Below, one piece after another: positions 45,076-56,707 of a stretch of 64,000 bases of DNA. A program made the translations under genes and the position numbers. The stretch comes from Gentiana macrophylla (taxonomy: Eukaryota; Streptophyta; Magnoliopsida; Gentianales; Gentianaceae), in assembly GCA_026214975.1 (NCBI GenBank), contig JAOBSW010001070.1:1-64000 (forward strand), read 5' to 3'. The notes below the pieces were generated by a model that did not search any database, had not been told where the DNA came from, and saw only the letters and a list, made by a program, of their open reading frames with translations. The stretch's first letter is position 1. Every line of letters starts with the position of its first letter.

Positions 45076-47165
45076 TAATGTTACGGGCTCGTTCCACCAT
45101 TTGGCCTATAAAGATACTTGGCGGAGGCGACAACTCTCCTCCCAAATATCCTTTTTTTATTGCGCCAAATCCAAATACCATTAACGATCTTTTTCGGATG
45201 TATTTGCAACTGTAGGCGTCAAAGAAGTGCGAATCGAATGCAACGAAAACATAATCCAGTCTCTTGTGGACTCGTGAAAAAAATTCTTCGCTACAATCAT
45301 TTGCCAAAAGTTTTCCCAATCGCTCTAGGCGATCGCAATCACGAGAGAGCATGCGAGAGCGTTTCCTCGACTTGCCCACGAAACAACATATACTTGAATC
45401 CATGACTTGACACCGACATAAGCGTGGCGACATTGGTAACGCATCATGACAAAGTTTCCGGATAAAGTGATTACCTCTATTTGGGCCTTTGGGCTCCAAA
45501 TCTCTCTCAAAATAGGATACAAATTGTGTTGTACCGTCGGTGAATTTGAAGGTGATAGCTGAACTAACGTATGAAGTCCTTGGCGAGAATCCTCAGGGTG
45601 AGAATGCCATCAATCATTTTGGCTCCGCTTACTATAATAGGCGCCCCGCTTTTGATGCCCTCCAGTATTATGGAGCCTTGCTTCGAGAGGTTGATGAATG
45701 TCTCCATATTTTGCTTTAAGTGTTTCAACCCACAAAGCCTTCTTATCCTTCAGCATATTTCAAGCTAGTTTTGTGAAGAACGCTAGATTCATACCTGCTA
45801 AGTTTTGAATCCTAGCCCAGCGTGCTTTAAGCAGAGTGCGCATAGCGTATTCCATGCAATGTGATGCAAAGTCCTTTTCTCCACCGTATCTCCCCAGTAA
45901 AAGTCCTTAATTTTTTTCTCAAGCTGGGAAAGACTCCCCATCGGAAGTTTGATCGTTTTCATAGTGTAGAAAGGCTAAGAAGCTAGTGATGTTTTCATTA
46001 GAATGGCCCCACTGCACGGGATAAAGTATGGGATTTCCAAGCGAGCTTCCATTTCATTCATCACGAGAAAGGAGAAGGTTGAGATTTTACCCTTTCTTGC
46101 GAATTGGCATTCTAAGTATGTTCCCAGATTACTGGTATGTTGCATTTCAAGTGCTTGGCTAATAATACCCCTGCGGATAGGGCTAACAATTGGAGAAGTT
46201 TGGAACTGTGATTTAACCACATTGATCTTCATCCTGAGTGCATTTGCAAAAATCCCCAAGAATTGCATTCATGACCAACGCCTGAACTTCACTCACTTCC
46301 CTAAAAAGAAGCAGGTCATCCGCAAAAAATAAGTGTGAAAGTGAAAGACCATTTTTAGAGATTTTTATCGGTTTCCATAATCCTCCAGTTACTACTGCTT
46401 TAATTTTTTGGCTTAGCACTTCCACCACAAAAACAAAAAGAAATGGGGCAATAGGGTCGCCTTGCCTTAGCCAACGTTTCGGTTTGAAAGCTGGTAGACG
46501 TTCCCCATTCCATAAAAGAGACATCGATGCTGAGGTCATGCAATGCATTATAAGATCACAAAGTTTTTGGTTAAAGCCAGTCGTTGTCAAAATCTTGCTA
46601 AGGAAACCCCGGTCTACACGGTCATAGGCCTTTTCTAAATCGACTTTAACCATCATCACACCCTCTTTCCCCTTCTTGTGTCGCATATAGTGTGCAATTT
46701 CCTGCGCAAGAATTATTTCTCAATTGTACCTCGGTCCGGGATGAAGGCTGCCTGCGTCTTCTCCACAAGTTTATCAATAACATTTCAGAGACGATTACCC
46801 AAAATTTTGGTAATTATTTTGATATAACATTCACTAGAGCAATTAGACAGAAATGGGAGCTGGTCTGCGGGTGTTCCTTTTGGGGATAAGAGAGACCACA
46901 ATGTCATTCATGTGGGAAGGGAAAGTCCCACTTTGAAAACCATGGTAACGAACTGAACTACTGAGTCACCCACAACATCCCAAGCGACATTTGTAAAAAG
47001 TGGAGGTAGACCATCCGGGCACGCCACTTTATACGAACCCATATCGAAGGCGGCCGTGGTAATCTCATTTTCACAAACCTCCCGGTTCAACAAACGTAAA
47101 TCAGAATCCTCTAGCATTGGTAGGGATACAGGCTGCGCCTTATCAATGTTAGTCTAAGTACACTT
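45076..47165 (-). pseudogene. LINE ORF2 (RT and C-terminal region), broken
   Basis: Reads on the - strand from about 47165 down to 45076. Fragments in order: an LLNREVCENEIT block with a DGLPP motif before the RT; MVKVDLEKAYDRVDRGFL; SLLWNGERLPAFKP; RQGDPIAPFLFV; LSHLFFADDLLLF, which is the catalytic FADD box; and after a gap the Cys-rich C-terminal region (around 45035-45499). Frame breaks are many. The N-terminal endonuclease is missing. The 3' part is next to the Stowaway MITE, and no poly-A tail was found. Confidence 0.87.
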
Positions 47166-47520
47166 CGCAAAAGAAATCGGCAAACTAGTTAAGATTGATT
47201 TCTACACACGGGTATCAGCTAGAGCACGTTTTGCTAGAATATGTATCAAAGTTGATTTTGACCGAGTTCTGCAGACTCACTTAGTAATGAATGGGCATAA
47301 ACGCAAACTAGAATATAAAGGTTTACAAATGATTTGTTTTGATTGCGGCAAATTTGGCCATAGAAGTGTGGAAGAAGGGTTCTGGAACGCATCAGGAAAC
47401 CGGGAAACCCACCTCGGTGAACGGGGGCCGACCCAGAGAAAGACCATTTGGGCCGTGGATGATTGCTCAAACCGAAGGCGGAAAAAGCAGGCGGGAAAAA
47501 TGATGCGGCAGCGAGAGGTG
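47166..47520 (+). pseudogene. LINE ORF1 fragment with zinc knuckle, first part
   Basis: On the + strand, opposite to the RT piece, RARFARICIKVDFDRVLQTH and then YKGLQMICFDCGKFGHRS match the single CCHC zinc knuckle region of plant LINE ORF1 proteins. The last Cys is not seen in this frame. A GPWMIAQ-like word follows in the next frame. The sequence is cut at 47521 by the Athila element and resumes at 63723. Confidence 0.78.
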
Positions 47521-48036
47521 CACAATGATGTATTATTTTTATATGATTGAATTTACGTGATTTTATTACGTTTTGTTGACAAATTCTATGTAAAATATCT
47601 AAAATTATGATATAATTAGTATAAATTATTAATCTTTATAGTTTAGTATAGTTAGTAGTAAAAGTTAGTATTTATAATAAAAGTTGTAGTTTTTGTACGG
47701 TTTTAGTAACCGGAATATTGTGTCTATTTTACGGGTATTTTGTGTTTATTTCATTGCGAGAATCCTAAGATGAAGTGAAATCGAGTATCGACACTTTTTG
47801 AAGTCAATACAAGTCGGTGAAAGGAAGTTATAAAGCGTCAACGATATAAATGATCAAGAGAATAATTGTTTTGAATCTCGAAAAGGGCGTATAATACAAA
47901 TGGCTCATCGAGAATAAGTTTTACGAAGAAGTGGTCTTGATGAAAGTTGTAGAGAATTCAACGAGCTTTTCAGCGGAAGTTCGATTATGTCATTACGATA
48001 TCAAGAATTCAAGTTACGATTTTTAGAAGTTAAGCT

Positions 48037-48070
48037 GTGTAATTATATATAATTATATATATAATTACAC
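48037..48070. repeat. 14-bp inverted repeat in the Athila LTR
   Basis: GTGTAATTATATAT and its exact complement ATATATAATTACAC are separated by six bases. The 3' LTR has the same structure near 62194-62227. It lies about 120 bases upstream of the TATA box. Confidence 0.9.
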
Positions 48071-48120
48071 GGCACAATGATGATTAAAGGTAACATGCTT
48101 GCACATGTCGATAACAAGCT

Positions 48121-48178
48121 GTAATGATTGTCATCATTACACCGGACCGATCCGGCAAGTTTTGAGGACCGGTCCGGG
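48121..48178. promoter_or_regulatory. promoter-proximal hairpin pair in the Athila LTR
   Basis: First, GTAATGATTGTCATCATTAC is a 7-bp-arm inverted repeat (48121-48140). Directly after it, CCGGACCGATCCGG (48142-48155) pairs imperfectly with GGACCGGTCCGGG (48166-48178). The 3' LTR keeps both near 62280-62336. The GC-rich unit recurs at 56613 and 58869 inside the element. Confidence 0.75.
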
Positions 48179-48190
48179 AAGGAAGAAAGT

Positions 48191-48200
48191 CTATAAAAGG
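48191..48200 (+). promoter_or_regulatory. TATA box of the Athila LTR
   Basis: CTATAAAAGG, 13 bases after the GC-rich inverted repeat; the 3' LTR has CTATATAAAAGG near 62349. It is the likely start of genomic RNA. Confidence 0.7.
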
Positions 48201-49566
48201 GGAGCATCGGAGGCTTCATTTGAAGTACCAAAATTATATATATAAACCTATTCTATATATATAACTCTTTCCCTCTTTCTTTTATAGTTTGTAAATAGGC
48301 CTTATGCCAAAATAATGTAGTAGTAGTATCGTAGTAATGCTTGGGAAATTCTCGAAGGTTCGGTGTTCTTTGAAGTCGTTGTAATACACAGGAAAAGAGC
48401 GATTTACGAGTCAACTTGATTATGTCGGGTAATTTCTATAATAATTATGTTTATGTTTGTTATTTTCTTCTTTTTAGTTTTATAATGTTATTAGGCTAGA
48501 TCTAATAACTAGCCAAAGTTATTATGTCGTATTATTTTGATCTTTTCGGTAATGGAATGATGTTAAAATAAAATTGACTAAAATTGAGTAAAATGAATCT
48601 TTTTCTATTTCGCTACGTAATGATAACATATTCGAATGAAGTAATCAATCATGATGAATACCACATATAACTTTGGCGATGTCTTGACCGGAGAAGTCGA
48701 GGATATGAGTAAAAATAGAAAAACCGGAGGGGTAAAAATGGCCGTCGATTAACGGAATCCTATTTCCTACCGGGGCGATTTGTCCTGGAAAGATAAATCT
48801 TATTAAAATTTGTACTCGAGATCTTAATAATGTTAAAATCACAGTTTAATTGAAACTACACCGTTTGTATTAAATCGATCCGCTTGACAACCGGAGCCTC
48901 TTGAATAACATCGGCCATCGACAAATGGAATCACCTCTTTTATCCGGGGTAGATTTGTACTCAAATTACTGTTTTGACTAACTAAGTTTAGCATGGGGCG
49001 AGTTGTGGACCTTGGGTGATGACTTTTGACATATGACATTTTCATACGCTCGTGTGAGGAGGAATTGTTGACATTAGGAGTACACCGTTTCATTCACTCA
49101 ATTGGACCTAATAAAAAGGAAGATCGAACACATTCCATTAACTGAAAAGATCATATAAATTGATTACATATACTTTGGTTAGTCTGGTTATATATTATAT
49201 TTTGGTATCTATATATTTATATATATATATATATTTTACTATTTATGTACATTTATATATATATTTATATATATATATATATATTATATTAGAATAACTT
49301 TTAAATTACGCATTTATTTTATGTTGGTTAGAGTAGTAGTAATCTGTGTTATAAAATTGCGGTTTAGATCGAGTTAATAGAAGCTCTTTGGTGTTTAACC
49401 ACACTTAAAAGAATTACCACTTTTTTCCCTGAGGATTCGACACCTGACTCACCACTTTATCACTACAGTTTGACCCGGTACATTGCCGGTTAGGATCCGT
49501 CTAACCTAGAAAGGTCTGTCACTTTCTTGGCCCGTTTCTAAGGTGCAGTTTGGTGACGTCGACTTT

Positions 49567-49582
49567 TGGCGCCGTTGCCGGG
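49567..49582 (+). other. primer binding site, tRNA-Asp
   Basis: TGGCGCCGTTGCCGGG lies four bases after the 5' LTR and is complementary to the 3' end of plant tRNA-Asp including CCA. This primer is usual in Athila-type elements. Confidence 0.85.
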
Positions 49583-49759
49583 AAAACAAAGTCGCTATTT
49601 TTTTGTGTCTATGGTTACTACTTGTATTAGCTTAAAATTCTAGGATAAACCAACACTCTTCTTATCACATTTCTTTTTATTTTTCGTTGGTATCTACTTT
49701 CTTTTAGTACCAATTTTCTTCTTCTTTAAAACTCGAGCATTTTCTATTTTAATTAGTTG

Positions 49760-52139
49760 ATGACGAGAAGCGGTAAAGCCTCACTTACTCCTTATAAGCT
49801 GATATAAGCGCTTACGAAAGCGATTGCGGATAGAGAGTAAGCGTGGTCAAACCCGACTTAGGACTCTTGGAAAATCTCCAACGGAATCATCTTTAATAAA
49901 AATAAAGAAATGAATTTGAAACTAGTGATGAAACAAGCGAGCAGAGGCTAGATCATGCTTTAGGGCATGGACAAAACCACATTAATATTAATAATAATCG
50001 AATAATAATAATAGGAACAATCAAGATCGGAACGAGAATAATCGTAACAATCCATGCCAAACCCGAGACCTATCGTGATCAAGCTGTAAGGAGAAACCGG
50101 ACTAATAATCCCATACTTTTACCGAATGAAGGAGCGAATAATTTGAAATTAAGTCTCATCTTTTGGTTTAATTGACGCAAGAGCCCAATTTCTAGGAGAA
50201 GATGATGAAGATCCACATCATCATCTCTATCACATTTGAAGAAGCTGTGCAATCTGACCAAAAGTCAAGGTGCTCATAAGGAATTAACGAGGATGACTAT
50301 GTTTCCTTTTTCTTTAAAAGGAAGAGCCGAGATTGGTTTATGTCTCTTCCACACCACTCGTTAACTAGTTGGGAGGATATTCAAAGTGAATTTACGAAAC
50401 AATATTTCACTCAGGGCGGAATTTGGAATTAAAAGTCGAGGTTGCTAATTTTAGACAAGGATCTGAAGAAACACTTGGGAATGCGTGGGAAAGGTTTAAA
50501 AATTGTTAAGAGCTTGTCCCGATCATGGTTATTCCTTAGATATGCAAATTCAACTTTTACGTCGTAAACTAAGAAAGATTCACGTCTGAGATGTAGATCA
50601 TGCATGTGGTGGTTAGATTAATGATGAGTGAAGCTCAAGCGGTTCACGATGCTATAGAAAAGATTTCCAAAAACAACGAGAATGTAGGAAACCGGTTCTA
50701 GCACTAGAAAAGTAGCTTTTTTGCGGAAGGATGTCGTCAAATCACGGAAGTTCTAGCACATTTGGAGAATTTAAGTAGAAAGTTTGATGGATTACAACAA
50801 GGTAAGAATCAAAATTGAGGAAAATAGTACTCCATTTGAATACTCAAATAATATGTCATTAGGGATAGAAGAACCAACAGGATATTCAAAAGAGGAAGTG
50901 AGTTTTCTTCTTGACATAGAATTTGAACAATGCATATTCAAACTCATTTAATGCTATTAGAAGAGACCACCCAACTTTTAGATAGTGCGAAAACCCTAGT
51001 AAGCCAGGACAACCGCCCGTATCGATTCGAGTATAAGAATATGAATAATAATCAAGTTTATCAAGGAAATACATCTAATCGAATTTACAATCATTACCAA
51101 GATCCTATCCTCAACATACCACTCAAAGTATACGGTAACTCAAAGTTCAACTCAACTGCGAGAAGGGGTTGAAAAATGGGAAAAAGCGATGGAAAATATG
51201 ATGGGTGTAGTATCTACTCAAGCTAAGAATATGGAAACAATGATGACTTCTATAGGTTCGGTCGGTAAGGACATGAGTACAATGAAAACATCTATGAGTG
51301 GACATGATACGAGAATGAGAGCGATAGAAGCTTCATTAAGGAATATGGAAGATCATTTGAGTAGGGAAGGTGAGCGTAACAACGGTAGACCTCACGGAGG
51401 ATTACCAAGTAATCTTTGAAAGAAACCCAAGAGAGGTAAATGTTGTAATTCACGAGAAGTAGGAAACTCTATAGTAGTAATGGAGTAGAAAACTTGGGAA
51501 TAATGAAGTAGAAAATGATTTAGATAAAAATGAAGAGACTAAAGATGAACTTGACTTTACGGATGAGGAAGAAGAAATCATAGAGAATTTCTTGAAAAGG
51601 AATAGAAGTTTGGAACACGAGAAGGAAGGTGAAAAATGGGTAAAAATCCTAGCATTTTGAAAGACCCCATGGATAAAGATTTAAGGAATCTATTTAAGGA
51701 ACATGTTAGAGTAGAAGATAAAGAAAACAAGGATGAGAAAGCAGGAAAGGCGAAGGAGTATGAAGTAGAGATTGATTCGGGGAACAAATTAAAAGAAAAA
51801 ATTCAAGAACCTGAAACATGGCGATCAAGTAATACTCCAAAGGATAAAGGAAAAGAGAGAATGACTTCGAAACCAAAGGTTATAGATTTAGAGTCTTTAC
51901 CTTTTCCACCTAAAGATCAAATTAAAAGATTAAGGCGATCGAAGTATGCTCGTTTCCTTGATACTTTTCGTCATATTCATGTTAATATCCATGTTATCGA
52001 AGCTCTGATAAATATGCCTGCCTATGGAAAGTTTTTGAAGGATATACTATCAAATAAGAAAAAATTAGAGGAATATGAGAATATATGCCTAAATGAAGAA
52101 TGTTACGCATTCTGCGGCATAAGTTACCACCTAAACTAA
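49760..52139 (+). pseudogene. Athila gag, broken
   Basis: The likely start is ATG at 49760 (MTRSGKASLTPYK). The conserved core lies near 50320-50580 in mixed frames: WFMSLPHHSLTSWEDIQSEF, KQYFTQGG, NFRQGSEETLGNAWERFK. A Met-rich coiled stretch (about 51189-51419) and a Lys/Glu-rich linker follow. The last long frame (51636-52139) ends with INMPAYGKFLKDILSNKKKL, the conserved block just before the protease in Athila and Tat elements. Confidence 0.82.
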
Positions 52140-52149
52140 AAGATCTGGA

Positions 52150-52750
52150 AGTTTTACGATTCCGTGTGAAATTGGAGGATTTTTGTTTAAGAAGGTCTTA
52201 TGTGATCTTGGAGCTAGTATAAATCTCATGTCTTATGAGGATTATAGAAAGCTAGGCATAGGAAAGCTTACTAAAGTGAAATGACTCTGCAAATGGCGAG
52301 ACGGATCGATTAAGTACCCTAAAGGGAATTATTGAGGGCGTATTGGTTAAAGTAGACAAGTTCTATTTTCCGGTAGACTTTGTAGTTATGGAAATTGAAG
52401 AAGGATTTTCAGTGCCCGCTTATCTTAGGGCGTCCATTTCTAGCTACTGGGGAGAACTTTAATCGATGTTGAAAGGAGAATTAATTTTGAGAGTCAATGA
52501 AGATGAAGTTGCTTTCAATATTTTCAAAGCTATGAACCATCAATACACATCACGAGAATCATGTTCTTTTATAGAAGATATTCATTACATCTATGATAAT
52601 CGATTACCAACTTTTGAAGATAGATTAGAAGAATGTTTAACTTTATCTATCTATAAAGAAGATGAGGAAGACATTGAAATGAAAGAGATAATCCTTTCTC
52701 AGATAAAGGAAGTTTTACTTTTAAACCACCATGGCATAAGTATTTAGAAT
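52150..52750 (+). pseudogene. Athila aspartic protease, broken
   Basis: The word [20 protein letters not shown] carries the DxGAS active site (Asp codon at 52204), then PVDFVVMEIEEGFSVP and, after frame breaks, GELILRVNEDEVAFNIFKAM at the linker to RT. Asp-Leu-Gly instead of Asp-Thr-Gly is usual in this lineage. Confidence 0.82.
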
Positions 52751-53019
52751 TAGAACTAGAAGGACCGGTTCTTAAACCATCAATAGAAGATCCGCCTAAG
52801 AATGCGGAATTGAAACCGTTACCTTTAAATGCGAAATATGCTTTTCTTGAAAATGATAACCTTTTACGATTATTATTTCATCAACTTTAAGCGAGCAACA
52901 AGAAGATCAATTACTAGGAATGTTGAAAAAGCATAAGAAAGCTTTTGGATGGGCGATTGCCGATATTCGAGGTATTAGCCACGAGATTTGTGTTCATAAG
53001 ATAATTCTAAAGAAGATGC

Positions 53020-53600
53020 TAAACCTTGTATTCAACATAACGCCGCCTCAACCCGAATTCTGATTAATCGTTAAGAAAGAGGTTATTAAGCTATTAGAAA
53101 TGGGAATAATCTTTCTATATCGGATAGTGAATGGGTAAGTCAACTCAAGTTGTACCAAAGAAAGGAGGTTTCACACGGTGAAAGAGAATGATAAGAATGA
53201 ATGGATTCCAACAAAGGAAATTACGAGGATATCGAATGTGCATTGATTTTAGAAAACTAAATGATCATACTAAGAAAGATCATCATCCACTTCCATTCAT
53301 AGTACAAATGTTGGAGCGTTTAAGTGGACATAAGTATTCTTGTTTCTTAGATGGTTATTCGGGATATTTCTGATTTTCATTGCGGCGAGGAGATAGGAAA
53401 AGACAACTTTCACATGTCCTTATGGAACTTTCGCGTATAAAAGAATGCCGTTTGGTTTATGTAATGCTCTGCTACGTTTCAAAGATGTATGATGTCTATA
53501 TTTTACGATATGGTTGAGAAATTCTTAGAAATTTTATGGGCGACTTTAGTGTTTACGGAGACTCTTTTAATGGTGTTTGTTACACTTAGAGCGAGTGTTA
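53020..53600 (+). pseudogene. Athila reverse transcriptase, broken
   Basis: EVIKLLEMGII, YRMCIDFRKLNDHTKKDHHP, LPFIVQMLERLSGHKYSCFL, DGYSGYF and a YGTFAYKRMPFGLCNA block are in the order of a gypsy RT. The YxDD-type box reads FMGDFSVY near 53535, so one catalytic Asp is changed. Frame breaks are frequent. Confidence 0.87.
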
Positions 53601-54330
53601 CAAGTATTTGTGAGGATACCAATTTAGTGCTCATTGGGAAAAATGTCATTTAATGGTATCGGAAGGAATTGTACTAGGTCATAGAATCTGAAGTAGGAAT
53701 TGAAGTTGATAAAGCTAAAGTCGAGGTAATCGAAAAATTGCCTCCACCAGTTAATCTAAGAACGTTAAGAGGATTTCTTGGACATGCGAGGATTTTATAG
53801 GAGATTTATTGCAGATTTTTCAAAGATAGCAAAGCCTCTAAGTCATTTGCTTGAAAAAGAAGTATCTTTTAATTTTGATAGTAAATGTATGGAAGCATTT
53901 AAGACCCAAAGCGAAGTTGATTCTTGCCACAGTATTGGTGGCACCAGGTGGGATTTACCTTTTGAAATTATGTGTGATGCAAGCGATTTAGCATTGTAGG
54001 AGACATTTTAGGTCAAAGGTATAATAAATTCTCAAAGCTATTTACTATGCATCTCATACGTTAAATGCGACTCAACTAAACTATGCATGCAACTCTGAAA
54101 AGAAGCTGTTGTTGTAATTTTGCCTTAGATAAGTTTAGATCGTATATTGTTGGCTCTAAGGTAATAGTTTATCTGAGACCATTCGACATTGAAATATTTC
54201 TTGAGTAAGAAAGATCACGAAACCACGTCTTCTTAGATGGATTCTCTACTTCAAGAATTTGATATTGAGATTAAAGATAAAGGAAGTGAGAATGTAGTAG
54301 CGGATCATCTAAGTAGAATGGAGGCGAGGA
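53601..54330 (+). pseudogene. Athila RT end and RNase H, broken
   Basis: VDKAKVEVIEKLPPPVNLRT, LRGFLGHAxFYRRFIADFSK, LSHLLEKEVSFNF and then FEIMCDASDLAL, where CDAS has the first RNase H Asp. LDKFRSYIVGSKVIVYL and a SDHLSRM-like end word follow in shifted frames. Confidence 0.82.
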
Positions 54331-54599
54331 AGAAATAGGAAATGAAATTAAGGATTCGTTTCGATGAACAAGCTATTTAGAATCGATATGCCTTCAACCA
54401 TGCGGTTATTAAAGAAAAGAATTCCTTCTAAGGAAAATTCACCTTGGTTTGGAGATATCATTAACTCTTAACTTTGTGATTACATTCCGTCTCATTGGAC
54501 TTAGCATGCAGAAAAGAAGTTCTTTTATGACTTAAAATTTTATTCTTGGGAGGAACCGGATCTTTTCCGTAAATGTTCGGATGGAATAATCGAGAAAAT

Positions 54600-55640
54600 G
54601 TGTGCACGATAATGAAATTTTAAGTGTTTTATCGTTTTGTCATGATCGTGAGCGAGGAGGTCATCATGGAGGTTGGAAAAGCGCTTTTAAAGTCTTGCAA
54701 TGTGGTTTTATTGGCCTACACTTTTTATAAAGATGCGTATACATATGTTAAATCTTGTGAATCATGTCAAAAATGGGGAAATATCTCGAAAAAACATGAA
54801 ATGCCTATGCAACCTATTTTAGAATGTGAGTTATTTGATGTTTGGGGTATAGATTTCATGGGACCTTTCACTATATCGTTTGGAAAAAGATTTATTCTTG
54901 TAATGGTAGATTATGTTTGAAATGGGTAGAAAGTGAAGCTCTTCCCACTAATGATACCAAGGTTGTCATACGATTTCTTAAAAGAACATATTCACTAGAT
55001 ATGGCATTCGAGGCGATCATTAGTGATAGAGGTTATAACTTTTGCAATCGACCATTTACTAAATTAATTGAAAAATATGGTGTAACGCATAAGTTAGGAG
55101 CAGCCTTATCATCCGCAAAACCGGTGGTCGAGGTAGAGGTGTCGAATAGAGAAATTAAAAGAATCATAGAAAAACAGTGGATTCAAACCGTAAAAGCTGG
55201 GCGATTAGACTAGATGATGCGTTATGGGCATCTGAGCGACTTTTAAAACTCAATTGGGCTGTTCTCCTACAAATTAGTCTTTGGTAAATCTTGTCATCTC
55301 AGAGTAGAGTTAGAACACCGAGCATTACAGGCTATTGGATTTTTAAATTTCGATCTAAAATTTGTCGGTGATCATAGACTACTTGATTAATGAATTAGAA
55401 GAATTTCGCCTTGATTCATATGAAAATGCTCGAAATACAAAGGCATACGAAATCGTTCCATGATAAGAGAATCTATAGTCGTGAGTTCCATGTAGGTGAT
55501 CGAGTGTTATTGTACAATTCACGTTTAAAGTTGTTTCGGAAAGCTTAAATCAAGATGGGATGAGTCCATTTAAAGTAACACGAGTTTATAAATCTGGAGT
55601 TTGTTGAACTAGCGATGGGAATACAACTTTTATAGCCAAT
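54600..55640 (+). pseudogene. Athila integrase, broken
   Basis: The zinc-binding end ([18 protein letters not shown]) comes first, then [12 protein letters not shown] with the first Asp, AIISDRGYNFCN with the second and VEVSNREIKRIIEK with the Glu. All three catalytic acids survive. FGKSCHLRVELEHRALQAIG and KLKSRWDESI in the C-terminal part show the usual end of pol in this lineage. Confidence 0.88.
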
Positions 55641-56612
55641 AGTCACGAGAGGTGAAGCTATTTACGGAAGGTGAAGAAATCTCTCACGATAAATGAAGTG
55701 ATGTTCTTTGATTGACCCTCGAAAAACTAAAGCGATGATGAGAAGCTGGATATAGTAAGCTGAGAAGCGACCAAATTCCAGGTGTTATCATCCTTATTTT
55801 TATCTTTTATGTTTAAACTAGTTTCGTCTTTTACGGATAGGCGTAAAAAAGCTGGATGTCTTTTTAGATAGATTAGGAGTTTTGTTTTGCTTTTGAAATT
55901 AGGTCTTGATAGAGATGTCGCTTTTATTATAGAAACCTTAGTTTTGAGCAGAACAAGCAATTGTTGAGAGAGAAAAAATTGAAAGAAGTTTGTAATGAGT
56001 GCGTCGAGAAGCTCGATAAAGAGAAGAGGCTAAGTTTTTAAGAAAATGAGAATCTGTGGAAAAATTGAACACAATGGGCAATGTGGGAAAAATATAACTC
56101 AATCTCGAGAATGAGTGTTTGAATGTAATTAAGAAGGAGCGATTAGGTGGTTAACCGAAAATCGATGGACTTCAGACTTAATTCAAGCGCTACATTTCTA
56201 GGATATAGTTTGCTTGAGCGGTATGTTAGAAATGCGGAGTTTGTAGAAATTGAAGAATTAGAAACCCGTAAGTTCAAGTCTTTTTCTTTTAGTTTTATAA
56301 ATTTTTTTTTTTTTTTTTGCATAACTTTGAAAATTTTATAAAATTGGATCTTTATAAAATTAAGGAGTTTTATAAAAGTTTTATAAAAAGTTCTTTAAGT
56401 TTTTAGATATTTTATAAGAATTAATAGAAATTTATTGAATTTTTATAAACTTTTAAATAAGTTTTATAAAGATTTTATAAGTTTTAAGAAATTGTTATAA
56501 AATGTATAAATTTTATTTTCTATTTTTATTAAGTTTTATTAAAGTTTTATAAGTTTTTATATCAAAAATCCAAAAAAAATAAAAAATTACGAAAATTCAC
56601 AAAAAATGCACA
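55641..56612 (+). other. Athila spacer between pol and the first accessory region
   Basis: Mostly non-coding. From 56290 it is very AT-rich, with the word TTTTATAA or TTTATAAA repeated more than ten times up to 56550. A frame at 55727-55960 on the - strand is not supported. Confidence 0.55.
56290..56560. promoter_or_regulatory. TTTTATAA cluster before the accessory region
   Basis: At least ten TTTTATAA/TTTATAAA words in 270 bases, many palindromic, placed 150-400 bases upstream of the ATG at 56708. The words match the TATA consensus, so the stretch could act as an internal promoter. Low complexity alone could also explain it. Confidence 0.4.
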
Positions 56613-56646
56613 CGGACCGATCCGGCCTTATCGAGGACAGTCCGGG
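56613..56646. promoter_or_regulatory. internal copy 1 of the LTR GC-rich hairpin
   Basis: CGGACCGATCCGGCC, nine bases, GGACAGTCCGGG. The order and spacing match the LTR unit at 48142-48178. An ATG follows 62 bases downstream. Confidence 0.7.
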
Positions 56647-56707
56647 TTGAAGTTAACCTAAAGGGCGGGATCTTTTCTTCTTCTTCATTTCTCTCTCTTT
56701 TTCAACA

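Larger units (their letters stand above)
47526..49562 (+). repeat. 5' LTR of the Athila element
   Basis: About 2037 bp, starting TGATGTATTATTTTTATATG. It holds three stacked inverted repeats upstream of a TATA box near 48192 and a TA-rich stretch near 49220-49280. It differs from the 3' copy mainly by one- to four-base changes at CG sites. Confidence 0.94.

Noticed and set aside
47277..47525. Frames on the - strand opposite the LINE zinc-knuckle fragment
   Set aside because: The + strand reads the recognised CxxCGKFGH motif, so the - strand frames are shadows.
48839..49093. 84-codon frame on the - strand in the Athila 5' LTR (repeated at 62994-63254)
   Set aside because: Although present in both LTRs, the two copies differ by frame-changing indels and the sequence has no known domain. 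Repetition follows from LTR identity.
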